Translations under genes and position numbers: made by a program
The notes under the pieces: generated by a model
What the model saw: the letters and a program-made list of their open reading frames with translations, nothing else
Told to the model about the DNA's origin: nothing
Database searches by the model: none
Source of the DNA: MED-G105 sp039819085
GTDB taxonomy: Bacteria > Pseudomonadota > Alphaproteobacteria > Caulobacterales > Parvularculaceae
Assembly (NCBI GenBank): GCA_039819085.1
Contig: JBCBSQ010000008.1
Span: 52,258 to 116,257 of the forward strand
DNA length: 64,000 bases
Reading direction: 5' to 3'
Shown here: in pieces, positions 16,811-25,392 of the stretch
Numbering within the stretch: the first letter of the stretch is position 1
How the letters are laid out: every line of letters begins with the position of its first letter

Positions 16811-17797
16811 TTAGCGGAAATGATCGTATCCCGGCCTTAGAAGGGAAATCTGCGCGCCGCTTTCATTCAGAAGCCGCACACCATGCCCACTTCGCGCGAC
16901 GCCGATCTTCGTGGCCGATGTCTTGGTCACCTGACTGGCGATGTCGATGGCCCGGCGGCGTTCCGGCGGGGCGGTGAATAGAATCTCATAATCGTCGCCC
17001 GCGCCAGCGAGCGCTGTGATAGACGCGTCAGGGTCCGATTGGCGGGCGCGCCAGGCGATCGCCGCGTCGGACATCGGCAAGCGGGCCGCGTCAATCTCTA
17101 TGGCGACGCCGCTGGCGGCCGCTAGATGGCCCGCGTCGGCGACGAGCCCGTCCGAGACGTCAATCGCGGCGCTGGCGACGCCGGGCAATGCGCCGCCAAA
17201 CCTCAGCCGCGGGCTCGGCAGCCGCAGCCGTTCATGCAATTCGGCTTCATCCGATGACGGAAAAGTTTCCTCACCTTGCGCCGCCATAAGGCCAAGCCCG
17301 GCGTCGCCTATTGTCCCGGTGACGTATACGTCATCGCCGACCCGCGCGCCGTTGCGTCGCACGACGCCGTCCCGCGGACCGAGCCCGAACATCGTCACCG
17401 ACAACGTAAGCGGCGCTCCGGCGCGGCGATGGCGGGTCGTGTCGCCACCGAGGAGCGTGATCTTGTAGGTCTCTTGATCTTGCTTCAGTCCCGCCGCGAA
17501 TTCTTCCATCTCGGCGGAAGTCGCGTCCGTCGGCCAAACGCATCCGAGCAGATATCCAAAGGGCTTCGCACCTTTCGCCGCGAGGTCCGAAAGATTCACG
17601 CGCAGGGCTTTTCGAGCGATAAGATCAAAACGCTCATCCTCTGGAAAGTGGACGCCGGCGACGAGCGCATCTTTCGTCGCTACAAAGTCCGTATCGAGAA
17701 GAGCTGCGACATCGTCTTCCAGACCAAAGGCGCCGGGCTCCTTCTCGGCGAGCGGCGCAAAAAGGCGGCGGATGAGATCGAACTCTCCTTCCGTCAC
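16811..17797 (-). CDS. thiL: Thiamine-monophosphate kinase
   Basis: Phosphorylates thiamine phosphate to the active cofactor thiamine diphosphate. 328 residues of the PurM/ThiL fold: GLEDDVAALL near the N-terminus, TKDALVAGVHFP, ALRVNLSDLAAKGAKPFGYLL split in two blocks, LLGGDTTR, and AIDVSDGLVADAGHLA with the metal-binding Asp. GTG start, two bases after the nusB stop, so coupled to it. The pair nusB-thiL is standard in alphaproteobacteria. Confidence 0.96.
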   Translation of the reverse strand: MTEGEFDLIRRLFAPLAEKEPGAFGLEDDVAALLDTDFVATKDALVAGVHFPEDERFDLIARKALRVNLSDLAAKGAKPFGYLLGCVWPTDATSAEMEEFAAGLKQDQETYKITLLGGDTTRHRRAGAPLTLSVTMFGLGPRDGVVRRNGARVGDDVYVTGTIGDAGLGLMAAQGEETFPSSDEAELHERLRLPSPRLRFGGALPGVASAAIDVSDGLVADAGHLAAASGVAIEIDAARLPMSDAAIAWRARQSDPDASITALAGAGDDYEILFTAPPERRRAIDIASQVTKTSATKIGVARSGHGVRLLNESGAQISLLRPGYDHFR

Positions 17798-17799
17798 TT

Positions 17800-18276
17800 T
17801 CAGCCTCGCGCCCTTCCCGCAACTTCGTCGCCGCGCAAATCGCGCGCGGCGGCGTCGAGGACGCCGTTTATAAAGCTCACTTCCTTGTCGTCGAAAAAGG
17901 ATTTCGCGAGTTCAATATACTCGTCGATCGTAACAGCGGCTGGCACGTCCGCGCGATTGGCAAGTTCATAGAGGCCGGCCCTGAGGATTGCGCGCGCGGT
18001 CGCATCGAGGCGCGACAGCCGCCAACCGTCAGCCAGTCGGCGTTCAATATACGGATCAAGTTTCTCCTGCATTCTGACGACGCCGCGCACCGCATCCTCA
18101 AAGAACGCGTCATCCGCATCCTGAAGGGTGACGCCGTCAACGTCTCCGCCGAGGCGATGGGCGCGGAATTCCAGAACAACAGTGTCGACGCCGGTCTGCG
18201 CCTTCTCCATTTGATAAAGCGCCTGCACCGCGGCGAGCCGCGCCATTGTGCGCCGATGAGCGGCCGCGTCGGCCAT
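17800..18276 (-). CDS. nusB: Transcription antitermination factor NusB
   Basis: 158 residues, all helical. RRTMARLAAVQALYQMEK at the N-terminus and LDATARAILRAGLYEL and AVTIDEYIELAKSFFDD at the C-terminus are the family blocks. NusB with S10 binds boxA of rRNA leaders and prevents premature termination. Followed immediately by thiL and preceded by nrdR after about 40 bp. In many relatives rib genes stand between nrdR and nusB; here they do not. Confidence 0.96.
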   Translation of the reverse strand: MADAAAHRRTMARLAAVQALYQMEKAQTGVDTVVLEFRAHRLGGDVDGVTLQDADDAFFEDAVRGVVRMQEKLDPYIERRLADGWRLSRLDATARAILRAGLYELANRADVPAAVTIDEYIELAKSFFDDKEVSFINGVLDAAARDLRGDEVAGRARG

Positions 18277-18318
18277 GTCGCCTCTCCTACTCGCAGACCG
18301 CCGCCGCGCCGGCGGTCG

Positions 18319-18777
18319 TCACGCCTCAGGCTCGTCAAGCCCACCCAGAAACTGTTCGAAGTCCTTCGCCTCGCGAAAATTCTTATAAACCGAGGCGTAG
18401 CGGACGTAAGCGACGTCATCGAGACCCGCGAGCCCCTCCATCACCATTTCCCCGATTTTTTTGCTGGAAACCTCGGTTTCGCCGCTTGTTTCGAGACGCC
18501 GCACAACGCCGGTGATCATCTGGTCAACGCGCTCCGGATCAACATCCCTCTTCCTGAGAGCGATGGAGACCGACCGCATCAGCTTGTCGCGATCAAATGG
18601 CGCGCGCTTGCCGCTGCTCTTGACGACCACGAGCTCCTGAAGCTGCACCCTTTCAAAGGTCGTAAACCGACCGCCGCAGGCCGCGCACTGGCGTCGGCGT
18701 CGGATCGTGGAGCCGTCTTCGGCCGCGCGGGAATCTTTCACCTGGGTGTCATTGGAACCGCAAAAGGGACAGCGCAT
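18319..18777 (-). CDS. nrdR: Transcriptional repressor NrdR
   Basis: 152 residues. N-terminal zinc ribbon MRCPFCGSNDTQVKDSR with a second pair in RRQCAACGGRF, then an ATP-cone domain (VVVKSSGKRAPFDRDKLM ... VAYVRYASVYKNF). NrdR binds NrdR boxes upstream of ribonucleotide reductase genes and represses them when dATP is high. Lies downstream of glyA, 27 bp after its stop. Confidence 0.98.
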   Translation of the reverse strand: MRCPFCGSNDTQVKDSRAAEDGSTIRRRRQCAACGGRFTTFERVQLQELVVVKSSGKRAPFDRDKLMRSVSIALRKRDVDPERVDQMITGVVRRLETSGETEVSSKKIGEMVMEGLAGLDDVAYVRYASVYKNFREAKDFEQFLGGLDEPEA

Positions 18778-18804
18778 TTCAGTATCCGACGACCCCGGTT
18801 TCGC

Positions 18805-20109
18805 TCACGCGTAAATTGGGAACCGCGCCGTCAGCGCCTTCGCCCGTTCCGCGACGCTCGCCTCGGCCGCAGCCGTGTCACCGCCGGCGGCGAGCGCGTC
18901 CAGCGTTTCAGACATCAACGCGCCGACTTCGCGGAACTCCGCAATGCCAAATCCACGCGTCGTGCAGGCCGGAGAGCCGATGCGGATCCCGGAAGTGACC
19001 GCGGGCTTCTCCGGATCAGCGGGCACGCCGTTCTTGTTGCAAGTGATATGCGCGCGTTCGAGACTCACCTCCGCCGCGTTCCCTTTCACGCCTTTCAGGC
19101 GGAGATCGACAAGCGCAAGGTGCGAATCCGTGCCGCCGGAGACAATCGCGTAGCCTGCGTCGACCAGCACGGACGCCATGGCCTGAGCGTTGGCGACGAC
19201 AGCGCGGCAATAGTTTTTGAACTCCGGCCGCAATGCTTCGCCGAATGCGACGGCCTTCGCCGCGATTACGTGCATCAACGGCCCGCCTTGAATGCCCGGA
19301 AACAGGGCGGAACGGATCTTTTTGGCTAGATCCGCGTCATTCGTCAGCACCAGCCCGCCGCGCGGTCCGCGCAGCGTCTTGTGCGTCGTCGTCGTGACCA
19401 CATGCGCGTGCGGCAGTGGCGACGGATAAACCCCGCCCGCGACGAGACCAGCGAAATGCGCCATATCGACCATCAGCTTCGCATCGACCGCATCAGCGAT
19501 CTCACGGAACCTCTTAAAGTCGACAATTCGCGAATAGGCGCTGCCGCCCGCGATAATGACCTTTGGTCGTTTTTCGTCGGCAAGGCGCGCGACAGCGTCA
19601 TAGTCAATCAAGTGATCATCTTCGCGAACGCCATAGTGGACGGCGTCGAACCATTTACCCGACTGGTTCGCCTTTCCGCCATGTGTGAGGTGTCCGCCCG
19701 CGGCGAGGTCCATCCCCAAAAAGCAATCGCCCGGTTTCATCAGCGCCATGAACACCGCCTGATTCGCCTGGCTGCCTGAATGCGGTTGAACGATCGCTTC
19801 CTCCGCTCCGAACAGCGCTTTCGCGCGCGCAATTGCGAGATCCTCGATCTCATCAACGACTTCGCAGCCGCCATAGTAGCGTTTGCGGGGATACCCCTCA
19901 GCGTATTTGTTGGTCAGCACCGAACCTTGCGCGTCGAGCACGGCGCGCGAAACAATGTTTTCTGACGCGATCAGTTCAATCTGGTCCTGCTGGCGACGCA
20001 ATTCGCGCGAAACGATTTCGGCGGCGGCGGGGTCGGATGCGGCGAGGTCGTCGCCGAAAAAGCCATTGGCGGAAACGATGCTGGCCGCGCTGAAATCAGA
20101 TGCGCTCAT
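18805..20109 (-). CDS. glyA: Serine hydroxymethyltransferase
   Basis: PLP enzyme of 434 residues that interconverts serine and glycine while charging tetrahydrofolate with a one-carbon unit. Seen: ELIASENIVSRAVLDAQGS, NKYAEGYPRKRYYGGCE, VDMAHFAGLVAGG, and the PLP lysine in TTTTHKTLRGPRGG. First gene of the leftward glyA-nrdR-nusB-thiL run. The start MSASDFSAAS adds a short non-conserved leader. The 770-bp region upstream separates it from divergent mucR. Confidence 0.98.
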   Translation of the reverse strand: MSASDFSAASIVSANGFFGDDLAASDPAAAEIVSRELRRQQDQIELIASENIVSRAVLDAQGSVLTNKYAEGYPRKRYYGGCEVVDEIEDLAIARAKALFGAEEAIVQPHSGSQANQAVFMALMKPGDCFLGMDLAAGGHLTHGGKANQSGKWFDAVHYGVREDDHLIDYDAVARLADEKRPKVIIAGGSAYSRIVDFKRFREIADAVDAKLMVDMAHFAGLVAGGVYPSPLPHAHVVTTTTHKTLRGPRGGLVLTNDADLAKKIRSALFPGIQGGPLMHVIAAKAVAFGEALRPEFKNYCRAVVANAQAMASVLVDAGYAIVSGGTDSHLALVDLRLKGVKGNAAEVSLERAHITCNKNGVPADPEKPAVTSGIRIGSPACTTRGFGIAEFREVGALMSETLDALAAGGDTAAAEASVAERAKALTARFPIYA

Positions 20110-20879
20110 GCGGGATCTCCGAAGTTGGCGGGGCGTCGCCGCTCGATCATGTGAGCGGGTGTCCTACATGCGTTACTTCCGACCGGCAATGCGTCGCAGC
20201 GATCAGGGCGCCTTGCGGACGCCTAGGGGGCGCAACTCACGGGCGACGTGTCCGGGGCAGCGATGGCGAACGCCAATCCAAGCCATCGGGGAAGCGATTT
20301 GCGACGCGGCAATGGGCTGGTGGCGAAATCCAGATATACGCCAATTGGCCAAAAGGTCAGGCGACCTAATTGACGGCGCGACGTCGCCTCGAAGTCGAGG
20401 TTTTCCACAGACCAAGTATTTCAAGGCTAGACGGTCATAGAACGCGTCTTTTTTTGCGTCGCTTGACCCAGCAGCCTTGGGTGTCGGCGGCGCGCGAAAG
20501 CTGCGGATCTATTCAAGTAAAGCAAGCGGTTTAGTTGCATATGATGGGTCGCACAACACATCGGCCAAACGCCACGCTTAACCGTTCTCGACGAGGAATA
20601 GCGATCGCCAACGCCTTTAACAGCTTGTCTTAGCCACTGGCGGCGCGCCGCCGGCGCAGCGCTCGCTGTCAGAAAAGGAGACGGCGCGCACACATGCGTT
20701 AACAGCGCTCTTCAACTTTTTTCTTGATTTTCTATTTGAATATCTTTAGCAGCAGCATCTCTTCCCCGCCTACGTTGGCCTGCCGCGCCGATTTCAAGGT
20801 CGTTTTTAAAACGAGACTTGACCCTTCTAAAAAGAGATCGGGCTCGGCAAGTCAAAGTGTTTAAAATAAGGAGTATGCT
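20110..20879. other. 770-bp intergenic region between glyA and mucR
   Basis: I see no convincing gene here: the open frames lack ribosome binding sites and read as low-quality Arg/Ser/Ala-rich translations. The half next to glyA is GC-rich. The part next to mucR (about 20700-20880) is much richer in A and T and must hold the mucR promoter; it contains the palindrome described separately and a 6-bp inverted repeat GACTTG/CAAGTC at 20815-20820 and 20848-20853. A small RNA gene cannot be excluded by eye. Confidence 0.6.
20801..20813. promoter_or_regulatory. AT-rich palindrome upstream of mucR
   Basis: Perfect inverted repeat CGTTTT-T-AAAACG about 70 bp before the mucR start codon, in an AT-rich stretch. 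MucR proteins favour AT-rich sites with T-A steps and repress their own genes in several species, so this is a candidate autoregulatory operator. No experiment supports it here. Confidence 0.35.
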
Positions 20880-21356
20880 ATGGCGAGTTCTGAGGCCGAA
20901 ATCGGGTCGACGGAGACTCTTCATCTAACCACAGACATCGTTTCTGCGTTTGTCAGTAACAATTCGATAAACGCGGATAAGCTTCCAGCCTTGCTTCAGG
21001 AAATTCATGACGCCATTAGGGCCCTGGCGGCCGGCGGCACGGCTTACGCAGGCAATCAACAGCCGGCGGTGCCGATTTCCAAGTCAGTCACGCCTGATTA
21101 CGTGATCTGTCTTGAAGACGGCAAGAAACTGAAGATGCTGAAGCGGTACCTGCGCACCCAGTATGATATGTCGCCAGAGGACTATCGTCGCAAATGGGGT
21201 CTGCCGGCCGACTATCCGATGGTCGCGCCGAACTACGCCAAGCGTCGTTCGCAATTCGCTAAGGAAATCGGCCTCGGCCGCACCGCCGGCGCTCCAGCCA
21301 AAAAGAAAGCCGCCAAAAAGACAGCCAAGAAGCGCGGACGGCCACGCAAAGGCTAA
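20880..21356 (+). CDS. mucR: MucR/Ros-family transcriptional regulator with AT-hook-like tail
   Basis: 158 residues. Core ITPDY-like motif TPDYVICLEDGKKLKMLKRY and the following YDMSPEDYRRKWGLPADYPM are diagnostic of MucR, an H-NS-like regulator of surface polysaccharide, motility and, in Caulobacter, cell-cycle genes. The N-terminal part (LTTDIVSAFVSNN) is the oligomerisation region. Only Cys77 of the zinc site remains; the two histidines of the usual HLRTH are Tyr90 and Gln94, so zinc binding is unlikely. The tail (141-158) is Lys/Ala-rich and ends KKRGRPRKG, an AT-hook-like core. AAGGAG precedes ATG. Upstream DNA is AT-rich; a strong terminator follows. Confidence 0.95.
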   Translation: MASSEAEIGSTETLHLTTDIVSAFVSNNSINADKLPALLQEIHDAIRALAAGGTAYAGNQQPAVPISKSVTPDYVICLEDGKKLKMLKRYLRTQYDMSPEDYRRKWGLPADYPMVAPNYAKRRSQFAKEIGLGRTAGAPAKKKAAKKTAKKRGRPRKG

Positions 21357-21410
21357 CAGGTCTTGTAGGAACGCGGCGCCAGCGCGCGCGCCGCCAAGTA
21401 AGCGGGGACG

Positions 21411-21446
21411 AAAAAACGCTGCGGGACTGGATCCCGCAGCGTTTTT
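21411..21446. terminator. Bidirectional intrinsic terminator
   Basis: Perfect 10-bp stem CGCTGCGGGA / TCCCGCAGCG with a 5-base loop, flanked by A6 on the left and T5 on the right. It lies between the convergent mucR and marR-type genes and can end transcripts from both sides. Confidence 0.92.
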
Positions 21447-21509
21447 CTTATCAGTCCAGTTTAACGCGCCTTTTGGCGGCGCAGCCTTGTTGTCAACGAC
21501 AATTGTCAA

Positions 21510-22040
21510 CTACAGGCGATAACGAACCTGGTCCGCCCAGAACCGCTCCAGACGCTTCAGGGTTTTATTGGTCCGGTCAATCAGTTCGAGATCAACGCCG
21601 CCGACTTGCTCAACCGATCCGAGCTGGCGCTCGAACAGCTCGGCCAGCTTGTCGCGGACATGCGCGCCGCCCGCCGTCAGCGACACGCGCTTCGAGCGTC
21701 GATCGGTGTCGGAGCGCTGCTCGCGAATGTACCCTTTGTCGATCAGTTGCTTCAGATTGTATGATACGTTCGAGCCGAGATAATGCCCGCGCGAGCGCAA
21801 TTCGCCGGGCGTCAGCTCAGCATCGCCAATATTGTACAACAACAGCGCCTGTACTGAATTGATGTCGGTCTGACCGAGTCGCTCCAACTCGTCCTTGATC
21901 ACATCGAGCAACTGTCGATGCAGACGTTCGACAAGATGCAGTAACTGCAAGTAAGACGCCCGTAACGCTTCCGGGTCGCGCTCGGACATTTCTTCAGCCC
22001 CAATAACCCCCGAAGATAGGGCCTTCTCCACCGCCGCCAT
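21510..22040 (-). CDS. MarR-family winged-helix regulator (LdtR-like)
   Basis: 176 residues. Helices SYLQLLHLVERLHRQLLDVI form the dimerisation region; the winged helix reads ELTPGELRSRGHYLGSNVSY and LIDKGYIREQRSDTDRRSKR, with the Asp-x-Arg-Arg wing typical of MarR. The placement between mucR and hemB is common in alphaproteobacteria, where the gene is often called ldtR after the Liberibacter regulator of an L,D-transpeptidase; that specific role is an inference. An internal ATG at 21989 is a possible alternative start. Confidence 0.87.
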   Translation of the reverse strand: MAAVEKALSSGVIGAEEMSERDPEALRASYLQLLHLVERLHRQLLDVIKDELERLGQTDINSVQALLLYNIGDAELTPGELRSRGHYLGSNVSYNLKQLIDKGYIREQRSDTDRRSKRVSLTAGGAHVRDKLAELFERQLGSVEQVGGVDLELIDRTNKTLKRLERFWADQVRYRL

Positions 22041-22195
22041 GACGTACGCCTCTACAAATGCTCAGAATTCTTCGCAGATTTAGCGGCATTGTCTAAAAGG
22101 CCCCTTAAATGCGAGCGCTCAATTTGCGCCCTTGAATTGACGCGCGCGGCCGCCATTGAGGCGATTGCGGCGTCGCAAACGCTTGGAGGAAAGAG

Positions 22196-23203
22196 ATGCG
22201 CGCGGCCGATTTGAAAGGCGTTTTTCCGCGAACGCGAATGCGCCGCACCCGTGCGAGCGGATGGTCGCGCGATCTGGTGGCGGAAACGCGCCTGTCCCCT
22301 TGCGACCTTATCTGGCCTGTAATCTTGAGAGATGGCGAAGGGATCCGCGAACCGGTGGCGTCGCTGCCAGGCGTTGAGCGGCTTTCAGTCGACGCGGCCG
22401 TCGAAGCGGCGCGTGAGGCCCGCAACCTCGGCGTGCCGGCCCTGGCGCTCTTTCCCTATACGAGCGTTAACGATCGCACGGCGGAAGGCGAATTGGCGCT
22501 CAATTCGGACAACCTTATGTGCCGGGCGGCGCGGGCGATCAAAAACGCTGTTCCGGAGGTGGGGCTTCTCGCCGACGTCGCCCTCGATCCCTACACCGAC
22601 CATGGCCACGACGGTCTCCTAGTCGACGGCGAGATCGACAATGACGCAACTGTTGAGGTGCTGGCGCGCCAGGCGGTCGTCCAGGCGGACGCGGGATACG
22701 ACGTCGTCGCCCCCTCTGACATGATGGACGGGCGCGTTGCGGCCATTCGCGACGCCCTTGAGGCCGCAGGCCACAAGCATGTCCAGATCGTTTCGTACGC
22801 AGCCAAATACGCCTCGGCGCTCTATGGGCCCTATCGCGACGCCATCGGCGCGGCGGGCGTTTTGAAGGGGGACAAGCGGACTTATCAAATGGATCCTGCA
22901 AACAGCCAGGAGGCGGTTCGCGAAATCACGCTGGATGTCGCTGAAGGCGCCGACGGGGTCATGGTCAAACCGGCGGGCTTTTATCTCGACATCATTCGGC
23001 GCGCGAAAACGGAAGTCGGCGCGCCGACATACGCGTTTCAAGTTTCCGGGGAATGCGCGATGATTGAAGCGGCCGGGGCCAATGGATGGATTGACCGCGA
23101 CGCAGCGGTGATGGAAAGCCTATTGGCGATTAAGCGCGCTGGCGCGGACGCAATTATTAGCTACTTCACGCCATTCGCGGCGCAGCGGCTCGCAGGCGCC
23201 TAG
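22196..23203 (+). CDS. hemB: Delta-aminolevulinic acid dehydratase (porphobilinogen synthase)
   Basis: Joins two 5-aminolevulinate molecules to porphobilinogen in heme synthesis. 335 residues. Schiff-base lysines are visible in SYAAKYASALYGPYRDA (about 203) and VMVKPAGFYLD (about 258). In the metal region the sequence is VALDPYTDHGHDGLLVDG, the Asp-containing variant of magnesium-type enzymes instead of the Cys-rich zinc site. GGAGGAAAGAG precedes ATG. Divergent from the MarR-type regulator. Confidence 0.97.
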   Translation: MRAADLKGVFPRTRMRRTRASGWSRDLVAETRLSPCDLIWPVILRDGEGIREPVASLPGVERLSVDAAVEAAREARNLGVPALALFPYTSVNDRTAEGELALNSDNLMCRAARAIKNAVPEVGLLADVALDPYTDHGHDGLLVDGEIDNDATVEVLARQAVVQADAGYDVVAPSDMMDGRVAAIRDALEAAGHKHVQIVSYAAKYASALYGPYRDAIGAAGVLKGDKRTYQMDPANSQEAVREITLDVAEGADGVMVKPAGFYLDIIRRAKTEVGAPTYAFQVSGECAMIEAAGANGWIDRDAAVMESLLAIKRAGADAIISYFTPFAAQRLAGA

Positions 23204-23243
23204 CGCTCGCCCGGCTCTCGGCCTGCGCAACCAGGGACACGGC

Positions 23244-24305
23244 ATGAAAGCGCTTGTGAAAGAGAAGGCCGAGGAAGGCGTCTGGCTCGCTGACGTGCCT
23301 GAGCCTGAAATCGGCCCGAACGACGTGCTCATCGCGGTGCGCAAAGCGGCGATCTGCGGCACCGACGTGCACATTTACAACTGGGATGACTGGTCCAGGC
23401 GAACCGTCCCCGTGCCAATGACCATCGGCCACGAGTTCATGGGCGAAGTGGTCGACATCGGCGACGAAGTCCACCCGGAGCATTCTCAACTTAAGATCGG
23501 CGACCGCGTTTCAGTCGAAGGACATGTGACGTGCGGATATTGCCGGAACTGCCGCGCGGGACGGCGCCACCTTTGCCGCAACACGAAAGGGATCGGCGTC
23601 AATCGGGCGGGCGCGTTCGCAGAACTTGTCGCAGCGCCGGCCTTCAATCTCTACAGGCTTCCGGACGACATCCCCGATGAGATCGGCGCGATTTTCGATC
23701 CTTACGGCAACGCGCTGCACACCACCCTCGCCTTTGACGTGACCGGCGAAGACGTCCTGATCGCCGGGGCCGGCCCCATCGGCGCCATGGCGGCGGCGAT
23801 CGCGAAATTCGTTGGCGCGCGGCATGTGGTCGTCACGGACATTAACGACTATCGCCTTGAACTCGCCGCCCGCCTCGGCGCGACGCGTACAGTCAATGTA
23901 GGGCGGGAGAATCTCCCTGACGTGATGGCCGACCTCGGCATGACCGAGGGTTTCGACGTCGGGCTTGAGATGTCCGGCGCGCCGGCCGCGTTCAACTCAA
24001 TGCTCGAGGCGATGCGTCATGGCGGCAAGATAGCCCTGCTCGGCATCCTTCCAGATGGCGCTGGCGCGGCGTGGGAGCATGTGATCTTCAAGGGCCTTGA
24101 GATCAAAGGCATCTACGGCCGCCGGATGTTCGAGACCTGGTACAAGATGGGCAGTCTGCTGCAGGCGGGCCTCGACCTGTCCCCCATTCTCACCCATCGC
24201 TTTCCCGCGGCGGATTTTCAGCAGGGTTTTGACGCCATGCGGTCCGGTTGTTCCGGCAAGGTGATCCTCGACTGGACCCCAAGCGGCGCCGGATTTGCCG
24301 CCTGA
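23244..24305 (+). CDS. tdh: L-threonine 3-dehydrogenase
   Basis: Zinc-dependent, NAD-linked medium-chain dehydrogenase of 353 residues that oxidises threonine to 2-amino-3-oxobutyrate. Catalytic zinc residues are in KAAICGTDVHIYNWDDW and TIGHEFMGEVVDIGD. The structural zinc site is CGYCRNCRAGRRHLC with four cysteines. The Rossmann turn is IAGAGPIGAMAAAIA. The partner glycine C-acetyltransferase (kbl) is not adjacent. A Glu in EVVDIG and Arg in GIYGRRMFETW are typical of TDH as opposed to sorbitol dehydrogenase. Confidence 0.94.
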   Translation: MKALVKEKAEEGVWLADVPEPEIGPNDVLIAVRKAAICGTDVHIYNWDDWSRRTVPVPMTIGHEFMGEVVDIGDEVHPEHSQLKIGDRVSVEGHVTCGYCRNCRAGRRHLCRNTKGIGVNRAGAFAELVAAPAFNLYRLPDDIPDEIGAIFDPYGNALHTTLAFDVTGEDVLIAGAGPIGAMAAAIAKFVGARHVVVTDINDYRLELAARLGATRTVNVGRENLPDVMADLGMTEGFDVGLEMSGAPAAFNSMLEAMRHGGKIALLGILPDGAGAAWEHVIFKGLEIKGIYGRRMFETWYKMGSLLQAGLDLSPILTHRFPAADFQQGFDAMRSGCSGKVILDWTPSGAGFAA

Positions 24306-24366
24306 TCCCATAACGAAACAGATCGATTCATCAGCATCGTCAGATTTGCGATTGGCCACTCGAGAC

Positions 24367-25392
24367 ATGCAACCGCCTCTAGGATTCAGCTTCGCGGCGG
24401 CGGCGACCGCCGGGCTCGCCTTGGCGGCGTTTCTGGCGCCGCGGATTGAGGCGGAGCTGACGCGCGATGCGGATGCTGCGATCGCCAACACGGTCGGCGC
24501 AAGAACTCTCTCTACCCGGTTTCACGGTCGCCGCGCCGAAATCATCGGCGAGGCGATCGATCCGCAAGCGCTCGAGGCGGCAGCCGACGCGACATTGCAT
24601 TCGAATGGCCGAGGCGGCTTATTGCGTGGCGGGGTCGCTTCCGTCGATGTCTCAAAAGTGCGCGTTATCCTGGCGCCTCAGGCGCCGAACGATACGCCGA
24701 CGCCGGAAGAGCCAGTTCGCACAGCGTCGCTGAACGAGCCGCCAGAGAAAGAAGAGCCGGTTCGCCAGGAACCGCCTGATGCGCGCGGGCCATCGCCAAC
24801 GGACTCAAATGTGGCCGTCGACGTCGAGAAAGCTCTTGCGTTCGAAGAACGCGTCAACCTCGAAGCCGTCGAGGCGGCGGTGGTTGAGACGGCGCCCCTC
24901 GACGGCCAGACGCCGTCGTCGGATCAGGAACAGGAGCCGGAACAAGAACCATCGCCGCAGCCAGACGCGGAACAATCGGAGAATGCGGCGCGGGCCGCCG
25001 CCTGCCAGGCCCGCCTGTCGGCCGTCGCGACCCCAAACGAGGTTTCCTTCGCGCGCAACTCCGAACGTCCGCGCCCGGAGTCGATCCCATACATCGAAGC
25101 CGCAGCAGGCGTCTTGAAAACCTGCGGAGCCGTGCGCATCACGGTCGGCGGCCATACGGACGCAACGGGTACGGAAGAAGTCAATCGCCGGCTCAGTCGC
25201 CGGCGCGCCCAAAACGTCCGCGATATCCTCGTTGGCTTCGGGGTGTCGCGGCGCAGGATTGAGTCTGTCGGCTACGGGTCAGGCCGTCCTGTCACAAATG
25301 AAGAAGGCGACGCCCAGGAGCGTAACAGACGCATCACTGTCGACGTGACGGCGATCGACGCTGGGCCAACGCAAGACGGAGGCGCGCAATGA
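24367..25392 (+). CDS. OmpA-domain envelope protein with N-terminal BON-like region
   Basis: 341 residues. An N-terminal hydrophobic stretch (FSFAAAATAGLALAAFLA) anchors or exports it. Residues about 30-95 (LTRDADAAIANTVGARTLS ... VDVSKVRVIL) resemble a BON-type lipid-binding fold. A Pro/Glu/Gln linker follows, and the last 120 residues are an OmpA/MotB peptidoglycan-binding domain with VGGHTDATGTEEVNRRLSRR, the conserved site for diaminopimelate. ATG at 24367 is chosen because it opens the hydrophobic segment; the open frame runs upstream into tdh. Stop overlaps the next start as ATGA. Confidence 0.8.
   Translation: MQPPLGFSFAAAATAGLALAAFLAPRIEAELTRDADAAIANTVGARTLSTRFHGRRAEIIGEAIDPQALEAAADATLHSNGRGGLLRGGVASVDVSKVRVILAPQAPNDTPTPEEPVRTASLNEPPEKEEPVRQEPPDARGPSPTDSNVAVDVEKALAFEERVNLEAVEAAVVETAPLDGQTPSSDQEQEPEQEPSPQPDAEQSENAARAAACQARLSAVATPNEVSFARNSERPRPESIPYIEAAAGVLKTCGAVRITVGGHTDATGTEEVNRRLSRRRAQNVRDILVGFGVSRRRIESVGYGSGRPVTNEEGDAQERNRRITVDVTAIDAGPTQDGGAQ

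Noticed and set aside
20427..20693. Possible small gene in the glyA-mucR gap
   Set aside because: No ribosome binding site; Arg/Ala-rich translation without family match.
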